Shown here: positions 40,387 to 51,389 of the stretch, piece after piece
Position numbering within the stretch: the first letter of the stretch is position 1
How the letters are laid out: every line of letters begins with the position of its first letter
NCBI RefSeq assembly: GCF_029210365.1
Contig: NZ_JARGES010000041.1
Span: forward strand, 1-64,000
Direction of reading: 5' to 3'
Source: Mesorhizobium sp. YIM 152430
GTDB lineage: Bacteria > Pseudomonadota > Alphaproteobacteria > Rhizobiales > Rhizobiaceae
DNA: 64,000 bases
Notes under the pieces: model-generated
Databases searched by the model: none
What the model was told of the DNA's origin: nothing
The model's input: only the letters and a program-made list of their open reading frames with translations
Translations under genes and position numbers: made by a program

Positions 40387-40977
40387 TCAGTCGTTGACGA
40401 GGGTCAGGATGAGCTGGTGGATGTTGCCGCCATTGCTCATCTCGACCCGGTCGAAATCGCGGCTTTTCTGGCGCTGCGCCTGCGAAAGCTCGCCGAGCCG
40501 GGCCTGGAGTTTCTGCCGCACCTTCTGGCAGCCGGGATCGGCCGGCGCGCGCAAACCGACCGAATAGGCTTCGATGGCGCGGACCATCTCCTTGATGTCC
40601 TCGCCATGCACCCGTTCATGTGCACGGATGCCCTCGATGAACCGGTCCCAGTTGCGCTGCATCGCAGGCGACAGGCTGCTCGACGGCTTTGGAAGGGCAT
40701 AGGTGATGATCAGATGCGGGCGCGCCGTCACCAGCACGCAGGACCCGTCCGGCTGAGGCTGATAGTCGCGTGACCACTTCAGGTCGAAATTCGTATAGGC
40801 GATGGCGCGGCCGATGCCGATCTTCGGCCCGTTCGCGCCGATCGACTGGTAAAGCTCGATGCCGGTCGTGCCCGATATGGAATAGGGCTCCACACGTTCG
40901 ACGGCCTCCCAATTTGCCGCAGTTCCAGAAATGGCGGCGGCGAACAGCGCCAGCGCAAGGAATGCACGTCGCATCAT
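40387..40977 (-). CDS. DUF922-type putative secreted zinc protease
   Basis: This 196-residue exported protein has a signal peptide (RRAFLALALFAAAISGTAA, cleaved after TAA) and the DUF922 core: YAWNFDL-like residues TNFDLKWSRDYQPQ and the metal-binding helix IRAHERVHGEDIKEMV, whose HERVH matches the HExxH-like zinc motif. The start at 40977 shares ATGA with the pcp stop and has a ribosome-binding site. Proteolysis has not been shown for this family. Confidence 0.8.
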   Translation of the reverse strand: MMRRAFLALALFAAAISGTAANWEAVERVEPYSISGTTGIELYQSIGANGPKIGIGRAIAYTNFDLKWSRDYQPQPDGSCVLVTARPHLIITYALPKPSSSLSPAMQRNWDRFIEGIRAHERVHGEDIKEMVRAIEAYSVGLRAPADPGCQKVRQKLQARLGELSQAQRQKSRDFDRVEMSNGGNIHQLILTLVND

Positions 40978-41621
40978 GATCCGCTCCATGCGTCGACCGC
41001 CGCCGACACGATGATGTCCGCACCGCGGCGCAGATCGGAGAGCAACATGGTCGCACCGGTCGCCGAGGCATCCGTATAGAGCGGCGGAACGTGGATGAAA
41101 CCGGCCATCGTGGGCTTCAAGCCCTCGCAGGCGTGCGCCGCCGAGAGGGTGAAGACCGTGTTGCACAGATAGCCGCCGGCATCGTCCGACCACTCGACCG
41201 GCAGACCGGCTGCGGCGAGGCGTCGTTCGATCTCCATCAGCGGCAGGGTCGAAGCGAGCGTCTCGGGTCCAGCGCAGATCGCAGCCGCCACCGGCATGTT
41301 GCCGAGATTGTCGGGTCGCGCCTTGGCATTGGTGTTGCGCGCGATGCGTTCGAGCCGAAACCCCCTGCATTCGCGCGCGAGCCCGAAATGCAGCGCGATG
41401 TCCGGCTGGAAATCGGCACATAGCGCGGCAAGCTGGGCGGCAATCGTGTCGTATTCGACGGACAGCACCGCAGTCTTCAGATCGGAATCGATAGCGAGAG
41501 GCGCCTCGCGCAGGCTTCCCACCAGAGCTTCGGTCGGGTTGACCGGAGCGCCCGGGAAGACAGAAAATCCCGTCAGAAGTATGCGCGGGCGACGCTGTTC
41601 GGTCATGCCGCCCGCTGCCAT
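40974..41621 (-). CDS. pcp: Pyroglutamyl-peptidase I (family C15)
   Basis: Pcp removes N-terminal pyroglutamate from peptides in the cytosol. The 215-residue protein has the C15 catalytic residues: a glutamate in the LARECRGFRLERIA segment, cysteine in GGYLCNTVFTL and histidine in MAGFIHVPPL. Two in-frame ATGs (41621 and 41606) are possible starts; the inner one, MTEQRRP, fits the family better. It lies between aspS and the DUF922 gene. Confidence 0.9.
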   Translation of the reverse strand: MAAGGMTEQRRPRILLTGFSVFPGAPVNPTEALVGSLREAPLAIDSDLKTAVLSVEYDTIAAQLAALCADFQPDIALHFGLARECRGFRLERIARNTNAKARPDNLGNMPVAAAICAGPETLASTLPLMEIERRLAAAGLPVEWSDDAGGYLCNTVFTLSAAHACEGLKPTMAGFIHVPPLYTDASATGATMLLSDLRRGADIIVSAAVDAWSGS

Positions 41622-41624
41622 CCG

Positions 41625-43418
41625 TCAGCCGTCCTTCTTCGCCGTCGGCGCTACACGCAGATGCAGTTCGCGCAATTGCTGCGGCGTTGCCGCCGAAGGC
41701 GCGTTCATCAGCAAATCCTGCGCCTGCTGGTTCATCGGGAACATGGTGACTTCCCGCAAATTCTTGGCGCCGACCAGAAGCATCACGATGCGGTCGATGC
41801 CCGCAGCCATACCGCCATGCGGCGGCGCGCCGTACTGGAAGGCGCGGTAGAGCCCGCCGAAGCGCTCCTCGACCGTCTCTCGGCTGAGGCCCACCATCTC
41901 GAACGCCTTGACCATGGTCTCGGGCAGATGGTTGCGGATGCCGCCCGACGCGATCTCGAAGCCGTTGCAGACCATGTCGTACTGGAACGCCTTCAGCGCC
42001 AGCGGGTCGTCGCCCTGGAGGCCCTCCATGCCGCCCTGCGGCATCGAGAACGGGTTGTGCGCGAAGTCGATCTTCTTCTCGTCCTCGTTCCATTCGAAGA
42101 ACGGGAAATCGACGATCCAGCACAGTTCGAAGCGGTCGCGGTCGACGAGATTCAGTTCCTCGCCCGCCCTCGTGCGCGCGGCGCCTGCGAAGGACACGAA
42201 CTTCTTTGGATCGCCCGCGACGAAGAAGCAGGCATCGCCATCCTCGAGGCCGAGTTGCTGGCGAATTGCCTCGGTCCGCTCCTCGCCGATATTCTTGGCG
42301 AGCGGACCGGCGCCTTCGAGCTTCTCGCCTTCCTTGCGCCAGAAGATGTATCCCAGCCCCGGCTGGCCCTCGCCCTGCGCCCAGGAGTTCATCCGGTCGC
42401 AGAAGGCTCGGCTGCCGCCGGTCTTCGCCGGAATCGCCCAGATCTCGGCCTTCGGGTCGTTGGCGAGGATGTTCGCGAACACCTTGAAACCCGAGCCGCG
42501 GAAATGGTCGGAGACCTCTTCCATGACGATCGGGTTGCGCAGGTCGGGCTTGTCGGAACCGTATTTGCGCATGGCTTCGTCATAGGCGATGCGCGGGAAT
42601 TTCTGCGTCACCGGCTTGCCGCCAGCGAAGGTCTCGAACACCTGCCGCAGCACCGGCTCCATCGTGGAGAGCACGTCTTCCTGCTCGACGAAGCTCATTT
42701 CGAGATCGAGCTGGTAGAACTCGCCCGGCAGGCGGTCGGCGCGCGGGTCTTCGTCGCGGAAGCAGGGCGCGATCTGGAAATAGCGGTCGAAGCCCGACAC
42801 CATGATCAACTGCTTGTAGATCTGCGGCGCCTGCGGCAGCGCGTAAAACGTGCCTTCATGCAAACGCGAGGGCACCAGGAAGTCGCGTGCGCCTTCGGGC
42901 GACGAGGCTGTGAGGATCGGCGTCGAATATTCGGTGAAGCCGGCATCCGCCATCCGCGCACGCATCTCGGCAATGATCTTCGTGCGCTGGACAATGTTGC
43001 GGTGAAGCGTCTCGCGGCGCAGGTCGAGAAAGCGGTATTTGAGGCGGATCTCCTCGGGATAGTCCGGCTCGCCGAAGACCGGCAGCGGCAGTTCCTTCGC
43101 TTTCGACAGGACTTCCATGTCGCGCGCGAAGATTTCGATCTCGCCGGTCGGCAGGTTTGCATTGACGGTCTCGTCCATGCGCGCCTTGACCTCGCCATCG
43201 ACGCGGATCACCCATTCGCCGCGCACCGTTTCGGCGACCTTGAAGCAGGGCGAATCGGGGTCGGCGACGATCTGCGTCAGGCCGTAATGGTCGCGCAGGT
43301 CGATGAACAGCAGCCCGCCATGGTCGCGCACGCGATGCACCCAACCGGACAGGCGCACATTCGCGCCGACGTCGCTCTTTCGAAGTTGCGCGCAAGTGTG
43401 GCTGCGATAGGCGTGCAT
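41625..43418 (-). CDS. aspS: Aspartate-tRNA ligase
   Basis: This enzyme charges tRNA-Asp (and perhaps tRNA-Asn). The 597-residue bacterial-type AspRS starts with [13 protein letters not shown] at 43418; the open frame upstream does not match. It has the N-terminal OB anticodon domain, class II motif 2 ([20 protein letters not shown]), a GAD domain (about residues 290-420) and motif 3 [14 protein letters not shown]. Whether it is non-discriminating cannot be read off; that depends on whether the genome carries gatCAB and lacks asnS. Confidence 0.97.
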   Translation of the reverse strand: MHAYRSHTCAQLRKSDVGANVRLSGWVHRVRDHGGLLFIDLRDHYGLTQIVADPDSPCFKVAETVRGEWVIRVDGEVKARMDETVNANLPTGEIEIFARDMEVLSKAKELPLPVFGEPDYPEEIRLKYRFLDLRRETLHRNIVQRTKIIAEMRARMADAGFTEYSTPILTASSPEGARDFLVPSRLHEGTFYALPQAPQIYKQLIMVSGFDRYFQIAPCFRDEDPRADRLPGEFYQLDLEMSFVEQEDVLSTMEPVLRQVFETFAGGKPVTQKFPRIAYDEAMRKYGSDKPDLRNPIVMEEVSDHFRGSGFKVFANILANDPKAEIWAIPAKTGGSRAFCDRMNSWAQGEGQPGLGYIFWRKEGEKLEGAGPLAKNIGEERTEAIRQQLGLEDGDACFFVAGDPKKFVSFAGAARTRAGEELNLVDRDRFELCWIVDFPFFEWNEDEKKIDFAHNPFSMPQGGMEGLQGDDPLALKAFQYDMVCNGFEIASGGIRNHLPETMVKAFEMVGLSRETVEERFGGLYRAFQYGAPPHGGMAAGIDRIVMLLVGAKNLREVTMFPMNQQAQDLLMNAPSAATPQQLRELHLRVAPTAKKDG

Positions 43419-43658
43419 GTCAGTTCTTCCGAATTGGGTAGCGGCAAAAGGCGCCCGAGGCACCTCGAAAATCGGCGCGACAAGCGCACGCAGTGCCACT
43501 TTTGTCAAGGTTGGTTGGCCGGTCAAGCTTGCCTTGGAATGGGGATCGAGCCTGCGGGGGGCGGCCGAGAAGATCGTTTGGATCACTTCTTTGCGGACCT
43601 GGCTTATGGCCGCGCCCATCCGACCATGCCATGAAGGTTCGACCCGGCCTGGATTTTC

Positions 43659-44897
43659 ATGACTTCCATCCGCCCTCTCCTTCCTCTCCTGCTCGCCGCC
43701 GGCATCCTGCTCGCCGGCAACGGCCTGCAAGGCACGCTGATCGCACTGCGCGGGCAGGAGGAAGGCTTTTCGACCGGGCTGATCGGCGTCATCGGCGCTG
43801 CCTATTTCGCCGGTTTCTTCCTCGGCTGCATGACGATCACGCAAATGCTGCGCGCGGTCGGCCACATCCGCTGCTTCGCCGCGCTCGCCGCCCTTGCCGC
43901 CAGCGGCACGCTGACGCTCGTTCTCTTCGTCGACCCGATCCTCTGGATCGTGGTTCGCTTCATCATCGGCTTCTGTTTCGCCGGCCTCTTCACCGTGATG
44001 GAAAGCTGGATCAATTCCAGCGTCGGCAACGACGCGCGCGGACGCGCCACAGCCGTCTACCGCGTCATCGACCTCGTCGGCACGACGCTCTCGCAATTCA
44101 TGATCCCGCTCTTCGGCACGCAAGGCTTCACGATCTTCGGCGTGATGGCGATCATGATCACGCTGTCGCTGGTGCCGGTTTCGCTCGGCGACCGCTCCAA
44201 TCCCAAGCCGCCGGTCGAACTGAAGCTCGACCTGAAGAGCGTCTGGCTGATCTCGCCGCTCGCCTGCATCGGCTCGGCCGTCGCCGGACTTGCCAACAGC
44301 GCCTTTCGCCTCGTCGGCCCGCTCTATGCGCAGTCGATCGGCATGAGTGTCGGCGAGATCGCGACCTTCATCTCATTGGGCGTCATCGGCGGCGTCGTGC
44401 TGCAATATCCACTCGGCGCGCTGTCCGACCGCTGGGACCGACGCAAGACGCTGCTCCTGACTTCGGCCGCCGCAATGGTGGCGGCGCTCGCGCTCGCGAT
44501 GGCGACGGATTCGGGCAGCCTCATCCATTTCGCGCTGATCCTGATATTCTCAGCCTTCGCCATGCCGATCTATTCACTGGCCGCCGCGCACGGAAACGAC
44601 AATGCGGGAGAAGGCGGCTATGTGAAGGTCGCGGCTGCATTGATGTTCTTCTACGCCATCGGTGCCGTGATCGGGCCTCTCGCCTCCTCGGCGCTGCTGA
44701 CGCAGTTCGGCAATTCGGCGCTCTTTTTCTATCTCGTCGGCGTCTATGCGCTCTTCATCTGCGTCACGCTCTACCGGATGCGGGTGCGCGCCGCCCCGCC
44801 GCGCACCGAGCGCGGCCGCTTCACCGCGCTTTTGCGCACCTCGCCCTTCTTCGCCAAGCTCGCACACAAGCCCGGCAAGGCGGACCGTCCAAAGTGA
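43659..44897 (+). CDS. MFS transporter (YcaD-like)
   Basis: This 412-residue protein has 12 predicted helices and an MFS loop 8-9 [15 protein letters not shown]. The N-terminal helix [20 protein letters not shown] and the [20 protein letters not shown] block are typical of the YcaD subgroup. The substrate is unknown. It is divergent from aspS across a 240-base gap and precedes rnd by 78 bases. Confidence 0.88.
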   Translation: MTSIRPLLPLLLAAGILLAGNGLQGTLIALRGQEEGFSTGLIGVIGAAYFAGFFLGCMTITQMLRAVGHIRCFAALAALAASGTLTLVLFVDPILWIVVRFIIGFCFAGLFTVMESWINSSVGNDARGRATAVYRVIDLVGTTLSQFMIPLFGTQGFTIFGVMAIMITLSLVPVSLGDRSNPKPPVELKLDLKSVWLISPLACIGSAVAGLANSAFRLVGPLYAQSIGMSVGEIATFISLGVIGGVVLQYPLGALSDRWDRRKTLLLTSAAAMVAALALAMATDSGSLIHFALILIFSAFAMPIYSLAAAHGNDNAGEGGYVKVAAALMFFYAIGAVIGPLASSALLTQFGNSALFFYLVGVYALFICVTLYRMRVRAAPPRTERGRFTALLRTSPFFAKLAHKPGKADRPK

Positions 44898-44975
44898 TCG
44901 GGTGCCGAGAATTCGGTTGACGTTCGGTTGATCGGCTGTGAATGAGAAGCAAAGGACAGGATAGCCAAGCAAGAC

Positions 44976-46139
44976 ATGCATCTCATTCAGGATCAGGCCG
45001 AACTCGAAGCCGTCATCGCAAAGCTCGAACAGTCGAGCTTCGTCACCGTCGACACCGAATTCATTCGCGAGACGACCTTCTGGCCGATCCTGTGCCTGAT
45101 CCAGATGGCCGCGCCCGGCGTGACCGCCCTCGTCGACCCGCTCGCAAAAAACATCGACCTTGCCCCATTCTTCCGCCTGATGGCGAACGAGAAGGTGACG
45201 AAGGTCTTCCATGCCGCAAGGCAGGACATCGAGATCGTCTTCCATCTCGGCGACATGATCCCCCATCCCGTCTTCGACACGCAGGTCGCGGCCATGGTCT
45301 GCGGCTTCGGCGACAGCGTCTCCTACGACCAGCTCGTCCAGAAGGTTACCGGCACACGGCTCGACAAGTCGTCGCGCTTCACCGACTGGCGTCATCGCCC
45401 GCTTTCCCACAAGCAGCTCGAATATGCGCTGGCCGACGTTACCTATCTGATCGAAGTCTACGAATATCTGCGCACCGAACTCGAGCGCGAGGACCGCGCC
45501 CACTGGCTGACAGAGGAAATGGACGTCCTCACCGCGCGCGAGACCTACGACCCGCACCCGGACGATGCCTGGAAGCGGCTGAAGATGCGCGTGCGCAAGC
45601 CGCAGGAGCTGGCGATCGTGCAGGCACTCGCCGCGTGGCGCGACCGCGAGGCGCGCGAGCGCGACGTTCCGCGTCAGCGCGTCGTCAAGGACGACGCCAT
45701 CTACGAGATCGCCCAACAGGGACCGCGCGACAGCCAGGCACTGGGGCGGCTTCGCTCGACGCCTAAGGGCTGGGAGCGCTCGTCGACTGCCGCCGCGCTG
45801 CTCGAAATCGTCAATCAGGCGCTGGACCTGCCCAAGGAGCAGCTTCCGAAGATGCCCAAACAGGTCCATCAGCCGGAAGGATCGGGCGCGGCCGTCGAGT
45901 TGTTGAAGGTTCTTCTGAAGCTGATCGCCGAAAAGGAAGGCGTCGCGCCCAAGGTGCTGGCCTCGGGCGACGATCTGGAAAAGATCGCCGGCGAAGGCGA
46001 AAATGCAACCGTTCCTGCTCTTTCGGGCTGGCGCCGCGAAGTCTTCGGCGAACGCGCGCTGCAACTCGTGCGCGGCGAGGTCGGGCTGAAGTTTGAAAAG
46101 CGCCGGATCGTCGAGTTCGATATCGCCGCGGCCGAATAA
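44976..46139 (+). CDS. rnd: Ribonuclease D
   Basis: RNase D is a 3'-5' exonuclease that trims tRNA and other small RNAs. The 387-residue protein has DEDDy exonuclease motifs: FVTVDTEFIRE (motif I), AARQDIEIVF (motif II) and SHKQLEYALADVTYL (motif III with catalytic Y and D). An HRDC domain follows at about residues 210-300. It meets the convergent ppx with one base between the ends. Confidence 0.95.
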   Translation: MHLIQDQAELEAVIAKLEQSSFVTVDTEFIRETTFWPILCLIQMAAPGVTALVDPLAKNIDLAPFFRLMANEKVTKVFHAARQDIEIVFHLGDMIPHPVFDTQVAAMVCGFGDSVSYDQLVQKVTGTRLDKSSRFTDWRHRPLSHKQLEYALADVTYLIEVYEYLRTELEREDRAHWLTEEMDVLTARETYDPHPDDAWKRLKMRVRKPQELAIVQALAAWRDREARERDVPRQRVVKDDAIYEIAQQGPRDSQALGRLRSTPKGWERSSTAAALLEIVNQALDLPKEQLPKMPKQVHQPEGSGAAVELLKVLLKLIAEKEGVAPKVLASGDDLEKIAGEGENATVPALSGWRREVFGERALQLVRGEVGLKFEKRRIVEFDIAAAE

Positions 46140-47657
46140 CTACTGATCCTCGACCACCAGTTCCATTGGACGGCCGAGCACCTTCGCGAGTTGCGCCATG
46201 CGGCCGGCGGGGCGCTCGCCCATCAGTCCGCGATAATCGGCCGGAACCACCAGACAGATCGTTCCGTCCGGCTTCGTGCGCCAGCTCAGTTTCGGAATGA
46301 TACCCGGCATCGATGCCGATAGGAGATAGACCACCCGCAGGAGCGCGCCGAGAATGCGCGCGCGCTCGACATAATGCGGCGTCGCGAGCGCCCGCATTTC
46401 CGGCGAGACCGCATCCTCGAACACGCCTTCGTGCCGGAAAAGGTTCGCCAGCGCGATGAAGGCGCGGCCGGGGTGGTCGACGCCGATGAACGAGGCGTGG
46501 GCGATGATGTTGAGCGATTGCGTTCCGCGATATTCGGGGTGGGCGCGCCAGCCGATATCCGCCAGAAGGCAAGCCGCCTGCCGGTAGCGCGAATCCGCCT
46601 CGCTCTCCTCGATGCCGAAGGCGCGAAAGCTTGTCCCCGTCCATTCGGCGAGTTCGCGCGAATGAGTGACCGAGCGAGCGCGCAGGATCGCCAGTTCTTC
46701 GGCGGCCGAGATCAGCGGGTCCTTCTGCTTTTCCTCGTCTGACAGCAGCGAATAGAGATAGCCTTCACGCACGCCGAGCGCGGAAACCACGACCTTTTCA
46801 GGCTTCATCGAGCGCATCACTTCGAGCAGTGTCGTCGCGCCATAAGGCAGGAGCGCGCGGCGGTTCTTGGAAATCCGGTCGATGCCCTTGACCTTGTCGA
46901 GTTCGCCGGACGCGACCTGCTTCAGGAAATCGGACAGTCCCTCCATCGGCATCTCGTAGTGATGCATGACGTTGAGGCGATAGCCGTTGACCAGCATGTG
47001 CAGGCGGGCAAGGTTTCGCCAGGTGCCGCCGACGCAGTAGAAGGTGCGCCCCTGCCCGGCGCGCAGAAGCTGGGCGCGGATCAATTCGGTGCGCGCGATG
47101 CGAGTCGCGGCCGTCGGCGAATTCTGCGCCATTTCCTGAAGGCGCAAGCCGCCGAGCGGCAGGGTGATGCCGTCGCCGATCGCCTCGCCCCTGACGTCGA
47201 CGAGTTCCAGGCTGCCGCCGCCGAGATCGCCGGCGATCCCGTCGGCCGGATGAAAGCCCGATATGATGCCGAGCGCGGAATAGTAGGCTTCCTGCCGGCC
47301 GGTCAGGACCTTGATCTTCGTGCCGAGAATGTCTTCCGCACGCGAGATGAAATCGGGTCCGTTCTCGGCCTCGCGCGCGGCGGCCGTGGCGATGACATGA
47401 AGGCTTTCGGCGCCGGCCTGCTCCGAGAGCGCGCGGAAGCGGCCGAATTCCTCGACCGCGCGGCGCACGCCATCCGGGTCGAGCTTGCCGGTCGTCACGA
47501 TGCCGCGGCCAAGGCCCGCCAGCATCTTCTCGTTGAAGAGAACGGTCGGCGAGCGCGCGATGCCCTCATAGATGACGAGACGGATGGAGTTCGAGCCGAT
47601 GTCGATGATCGACAGCGGACGCCGGTCCTGCAACCGGCCCTGGGAGGTGGCAATCAT
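46140..47657 (-). CDS. ppx: Exopolyphosphatase (Ppx/GppA family)
   Basis: This enzyme cleaves terminal phosphate from polyphosphate or hydrolyses pppGpp. The 505-residue protein has the sugar-kinase-like ATPase core with phosphate loop 1 LSIIDIGSNSIRLVIYE and loop 2 IAGDLGGGSLELVDV, followed by an HD-like C-terminal region (about residues 315-480). It lies 6 bases after ppk, so synthesis and breakdown of polyphosphate are co-expressed. Confidence 0.95.
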   Translation of the reverse strand: MIATSQGRLQDRRPLSIIDIGSNSIRLVIYEGIARSPTVLFNEKMLAGLGRGIVTTGKLDPDGVRRAVEEFGRFRALSEQAGAESLHVIATAAAREAENGPDFISRAEDILGTKIKVLTGRQEAYYSALGIISGFHPADGIAGDLGGGSLELVDVRGEAIGDGITLPLGGLRLQEMAQNSPTAATRIARTELIRAQLLRAGQGRTFYCVGGTWRNLARLHMLVNGYRLNVMHHYEMPMEGLSDFLKQVASGELDKVKGIDRISKNRRALLPYGATTLLEVMRSMKPEKVVVSALGVREGYLYSLLSDEEKQKDPLISAAEELAILRARSVTHSRELAEWTGTSFRAFGIEESEADSRYRQAACLLADIGWRAHPEYRGTQSLNIIAHASFIGVDHPGRAFIALANLFRHEGVFEDAVSPEMRALATPHYVERARILGALLRVVYLLSASMPGIIPKLSWRTKPDGTICLVVPADYRGLMGERPAGRMAQLAKVLGRPMELVVEDQ

Positions 47658-47663
47658 GCGGCC

Positions 47664-49856
47664 TTAGTCATGCTTCTTGCGGCGATGGCGCGCGATCCGT
47701 TTGGGCGCATGGGACTTCAGGGCATTTCCGCGACCGGACAGAGACGGGTTCGTCATGAAATATTCCTGCGCGTTGAACGGTTCTTCCCCCTCCTCCGGCG
47801 TCATCCGCCGCGAGGTGCCGTCCGGCAATACTTCGAAACTTTGCCGGTTGTCCATCAGGTTTCCGAGCATGATCTGGCCGAGAACCTGTTCATGCACGGT
47901 CGGGTTGGTGATCTGCACCATGGTTTCGACGCGCCGATCGAGATTGCGCGGCATGATGTCTGCCGACGCGATGTAGACGATCGCCTCATCCGACGGCAGG
48001 CCGTGGCCGTTGCCGAAGCAGTAGATGCGGCTGTGCTCCAGGAAGCGGCCGACGATCGACTTGGCGCGGATGTTGTCCGACAGACCCGGCACCTGGGGGC
48101 GCAGGCAGCAGATGCCGCGCACCACGATGTCGATCTCGACGCCGGCGCGGCTCGCCTCGTAGAGCGCATCGATGACGACTGGGTCGACCAGCGAATTCAT
48201 CTTCAGCCAGATCTGCGCCGGCTTTCCCTTATTGGCGAAGTCGATCTCGGCGCGGATGTGGCCGATGAGGCGCTGGCGCAGCGTGAAGGGCGAGATGGCG
48301 AGCTTCATCTGGTCGGTCGGCTCGGCATAGCCGGTGATGAAATTGAACACCTGCGCCACGTCGCGTGCGATCTGCGGCTCGCAGGTGAAATAGGACAGGT
48401 CCGTATAGATGCGCGCGGTGATCGGGTGGTAATTACCGGTGCCGAGGTGGACATAGTTGCGCAGCCTGCCGTCCTCGCGGCGCACGACGAGCGACATCTT
48501 GGCGTGGGTCTTCAGTTCCAGGAACCCGAAGACGACCTGAACGCCCGCGCGTTCGAGATCGCGCGCCCAGCGGATGTTGGCTTCCTCGTCGAACCGCGCC
48601 TTGAGCTCGACCAGCGCCGTCACCGACTTGCCGGCCTCCGAGGCGTCGATCAGCGCCCGCACGATCGGGCTGTCGTTCGAGGTGCGGTAGAGCGTCTGCT
48701 TGATCGCGACGACGTCCGGGTCAAGTGCCGCCTGGCGCAGGAACTGGACGACGACATCGAAGGATTCATACGGGTGGTGGACGACGATGTCCTTTTCTCG
48801 GATCGCCGCGAAGCAATCGCCGCCATGCTCGCGGATGCGTTCGGGAAAGCGCGGATTGAAGGGTTGGAACTTCAGATCCTCGCGCGGCAGCGACACGATC
48901 TCCGAAATCTGGCTGATCGCGAGCGGCCCGGACAGGACGCTGATGCGCGAGGCGCCGACATTCAACTGCGAGGCGACGAAGTCGCGCAGCGCGGCGGGCA
49001 TCTCGTCGTCGAACTCGATGCGGATCACCTGCCCGCGCCGCCGCCGCTTCAGCGCGGTCTCGAACAGGCGAACAAGGTCCTCGGCCTCTTCTTCCACCTC
49101 GATATCGCTGTCGCGGATGATGCGGAACGTGCCTGATCCCTTGACCTCGTAACCGGGAAAGAGCCGGCCGATGAAGAGCTCGACCACGTCCTCCAGCGCA
49201 ATGAACCGCGTGTGCTTGCGCTTGTCGGGCAGGCGGATGAAGCGGTTGAGCGCCACCGGCAGGCGCAGCAGCGCCGACATCTCCTCGCCCTCCTTGCGAT
49301 GGCGCAGTTGCAGCGCCATCGAGAAGCCGAGATTGGGGATGAACGGGAACGGATGCGCCGGATCGACCGATAGCGGCGTCAGCACCGGATAGATCGCCTC
49401 GAGGAAATGATCCTCCAGCCACGCCTTGTCCTCCTTCGACAAGGGCGCGGTACGGACGATCTCGACCCCCTCCTTGCGCAGGAGTTCGGCGAGCAGCGAA
49501 AAGCTCTTCTGCTGGTCTTCCTGAAGGCTCGAGACTTCGAGCAGAATCTGTTCGAGCTGTTCCTCGGGCGTGCGCCCATCCGGGCTCTTGATGGCGATGC
49601 CGGCGCGAACCTGCCCCGCGAGGCCGGCCACGCGCACCATGAAAAACTCATCGAGATTGGTCGCCGAAATCGACAGAAAGCGCAGCCGCTCCAGAAGCGG
49701 ATGGCTGGGATTGTGGGACTCGTCCAGCACCCGGCGATTGAACTGGAGCCAGGAAAATTCACGATTGACGAAGCGGTCCGGATTGTCGTCCGGCGACTTG
49801 ACGAGCTTTGCCACCGGGCTTGCAAAGCTGCGTTCGACTGGCTTCATCTCGTTCAT
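47664..49856 (-). CDS. ppk: Polyphosphate kinase 1
   Basis: Ppk1 polymerises ATP gamma-phosphate into polyphosphate. The 730-residue protein has all four domains (N, H, C1, C2): an N-terminal [20 protein letters not shown], the autophosphorylated histidine in the [18 protein letters not shown] region, and the C2 [20 protein letters not shown] segment. The start at 49856 is supported by a GGGTGA site; a further upstream ATG has no signal. The basic C-terminal tail ([12 protein letters not shown]) is unusual but not unique. Confidence 0.95.
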   Translation of the reverse strand: MNEMKPVERSFASPVAKLVKSPDDNPDRFVNREFSWLQFNRRVLDESHNPSHPLLERLRFLSISATNLDEFFMVRVAGLAGQVRAGIAIKSPDGRTPEEQLEQILLEVSSLQEDQQKSFSLLAELLRKEGVEIVRTAPLSKEDKAWLEDHFLEAIYPVLTPLSVDPAHPFPFIPNLGFSMALQLRHRKEGEEMSALLRLPVALNRFIRLPDKRKHTRFIALEDVVELFIGRLFPGYEVKGSGTFRIIRDSDIEVEEEAEDLVRLFETALKRRRRGQVIRIEFDDEMPAALRDFVASQLNVGASRISVLSGPLAISQISEIVSLPREDLKFQPFNPRFPERIREHGGDCFAAIREKDIVVHHPYESFDVVVQFLRQAALDPDVVAIKQTLYRTSNDSPIVRALIDASEAGKSVTALVELKARFDEEANIRWARDLERAGVQVVFGFLELKTHAKMSLVVRREDGRLRNYVHLGTGNYHPITARIYTDLSYFTCEPQIARDVAQVFNFITGYAEPTDQMKLAISPFTLRQRLIGHIRAEIDFANKGKPAQIWLKMNSLVDPVVIDALYEASRAGVEIDIVVRGICCLRPQVPGLSDNIRAKSIVGRFLEHSRIYCFGNGHGLPSDEAIVYIASADIMPRNLDRRVETMVQITNPTVHEQVLGQIMLGNLMDNRQSFEVLPDGTSRRMTPEEGEEPFNAQEYFMTNPSLSGRGNALKSHAPKRIARHRRKKHD

Positions 49857-50005
49857 CTGATCACCCGGCTCCCGCATGTCGCGACCATCGCGCCCCATGC
49901 CCGTTCCTGCCAGCCTTTTGCGACAGTTTCATATCACGCATCTTGCAATGGCAGGACCGATGCTGCAAACGCTCAAGCTGAATATTACGATCTTCGGAGT
50001 CCGTC

Positions 50006-50251
50006 ATGGCCGGCCACGCAATTCCCCATTTCCAGAACGACGAGGGCCATCCGGTCATCGAGATCGGCGTCAGGGAATTCATGTGCGTCGGCGCGAACCC
50101 GCCCTACGACCATCCGCATGTCTTTCTCGACATGGGCGACGACGACGAAAAGGTCTGCCCCTACTGCTCCACGCTCTATCGCTTCAATGCGAGCCTGAAG
50201 GCCAGCGAGAGCGTGCCGGCGGGCGCGGCCTATCACGAGAACGCCGCCTGA
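50006..50251 (+). CDS. Zinc-finger CHCC-domain protein (NDUFS6-like)
   Basis: This 81-residue protein has the zf-CHCC fold: EIGVREFMCVGANPPYDHPH and EKVCPYCSTLYRF provide cysteine and histidine zinc ligands (C27, H41, C51, C54). The family includes the NDUFS6 accessory subunit of complex I. Starting with a CGGAGTC site upstream, it is followed one base later by the FAD monooxygenase gene, so the two are co-transcribed. Confidence 0.88.
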   Translation: MAGHAIPHFQNDEGHPVIEIGVREFMCVGANPPYDHPHVFLDMGDDDEKVCPYCSTLYRFNASLKASESVPAGAAYHENAA

Positions 50252-50252
50252 G

Positions 50253-51389
50253 GTGAGCTGGCGCGTCCAGATCGCAGGCGCCGGCATTGCCGGCCTGACG
50301 ACAGCGCTCTTCCTCGCCCGCGCGGGCTTCGAGGTCGACGTCGCGGAACGGGCGCTGAGCCTCGAACCTGTCGGTGCCGGACTGCAACTTTCCCCCAACG
50401 CGACCCGGCTTCTCGATCGGCTGGGTCTGCTGCCCGCGCTTCAAGCGGCATCCGTCGCACCCGAAGCGATCGAGCTTCGCGATGCGCGCAACCTGAAGCC
50501 GCTCGCCTCCGTCACGCTCGGCGATTTCGCAGCGAGGCGCTGGGGCGCGCCCTATCTCGTCATCCATCGAGGCGACCTGCAACGCATATTGCTTGATGCG
50601 GCTTTGCGGGAACCGCAGATAAATATCCGTTTCGGGTCGGAAATCGATCCCTCGACAAATGCCGATCTGACCATCGGCGCCGATGGCGTCTGGTCCACGA
50701 TGCGCGCCCGCATCCCCGGCGCCTCGCCAGCCAGTTTCAGCGGCCATGTCGCCTGGCGGGCGCTGGTCGAAGCCGGCCATTCCGCCTTCGCCGACCTTGC
50801 CGCCCAATTGTCGCCGACAAACGTCAGCGCGCTCCTCGCCCCCTCCTTCCACCTCGTTGCCTATCCGGTCCGGCAGGGGCAGGCGATCAATCTGGTCGCG
50901 ATCATGCCGGGCAAGGCCGGCGCGGAGGGCTGGTCGCAAGGCGTGGCCGACATGGCGCCGCTACCGAACGACCGATCAGGCGCTTTGCGTGATCTGCTTT
51001 CAGGCGTGGGCGGCTGGACGCGCTGGCCGCTCTATGCCGTCGAACCATCCGGCAAATGGGGCGACGCGAGCGGATTCCTCGTCGGCGATGCCGCTCATGC
51101 GATGACGCCTTACGCCGCACAGGGCGCGGCGATGGCGATCGAGGACGGCGCTGCGCTCGCCGCCGCTCTGATCGCTTCATCAGACATTGCGTCGGCTCTC
51201 GCCCGCTATGAGGCCGTGCGTCGCCCACGCCTTTCACGCGTCGCCGGGCGCGCACGCTTCAACCGCTTCGTCTGGCACGCAGCCGGTCCGATTGCGATCG
51301 CCCGGAACCTGGCGCTCAAGACACGCGACCCGCAACGGCTGGCCGCCGATTTCGACTGGCTTTACGGTCACGACGCCAGCGCGTTGTGA
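50253..51389 (+). CDS. FAD-dependent monooxygenase (UbiH/salicylate-hydroxylase-like)
   Basis: This 378-residue flavoprotein starts with GTG at 50253, one base after the preceding stop. It has the Rossmann motif VQIAGAGIAGLTTALFLAR (GxGxxG), the mid DG motif LTIGADGVWSTMRARIP and the C-terminal GD motif GFLVGDAAHAMTPYAAQG. The substrate is an aromatic or ubiquinone-like ring hydroxylation target by family, but it is not defined here. Its 3' end overlaps the convergent TIGR02117 gene by 22 bases. Confidence 0.9.
   Translation: MSWRVQIAGAGIAGLTTALFLARAGFEVDVAERALSLEPVGAGLQLSPNATRLLDRLGLLPALQAASVAPEAIELRDARNLKPLASVTLGDFAARRWGAPYLVIHRGDLQRILLDAALREPQINIRFGSEIDPSTNADLTIGADGVWSTMRARIPGASPASFSGHVAWRALVEAGHSAFADLAAQLSPTNVSALLAPSFHLVAYPVRQGQAINLVAIMPGKAGAEGWSQGVADMAPLPNDRSGALRDLLSGVGGWTRWPLYAVEPSGKWGDASGFLVGDAAHAMTPYAAQGAAMAIEDGAALAAALIASSDIASALARYEAVRRPRLSRVAGRARFNRFVWHAAGPIAIARNLALKTRDPQRLAADFDWLYGHDASAL

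Noticed and set aside
40387-42123. A 578-codon frame running through pcp into aspS
   Set aside because: Only its last 196 codons (the DUF922 gene) look like a real protein; the rest is an out-of-frame reading of pcp and aspS.
46959-49136. A 725-codon plus-strand frame opposite ppx and ppk
   Set aside because: It is antisense to two certain genes, with composition typical of a shadow frame.
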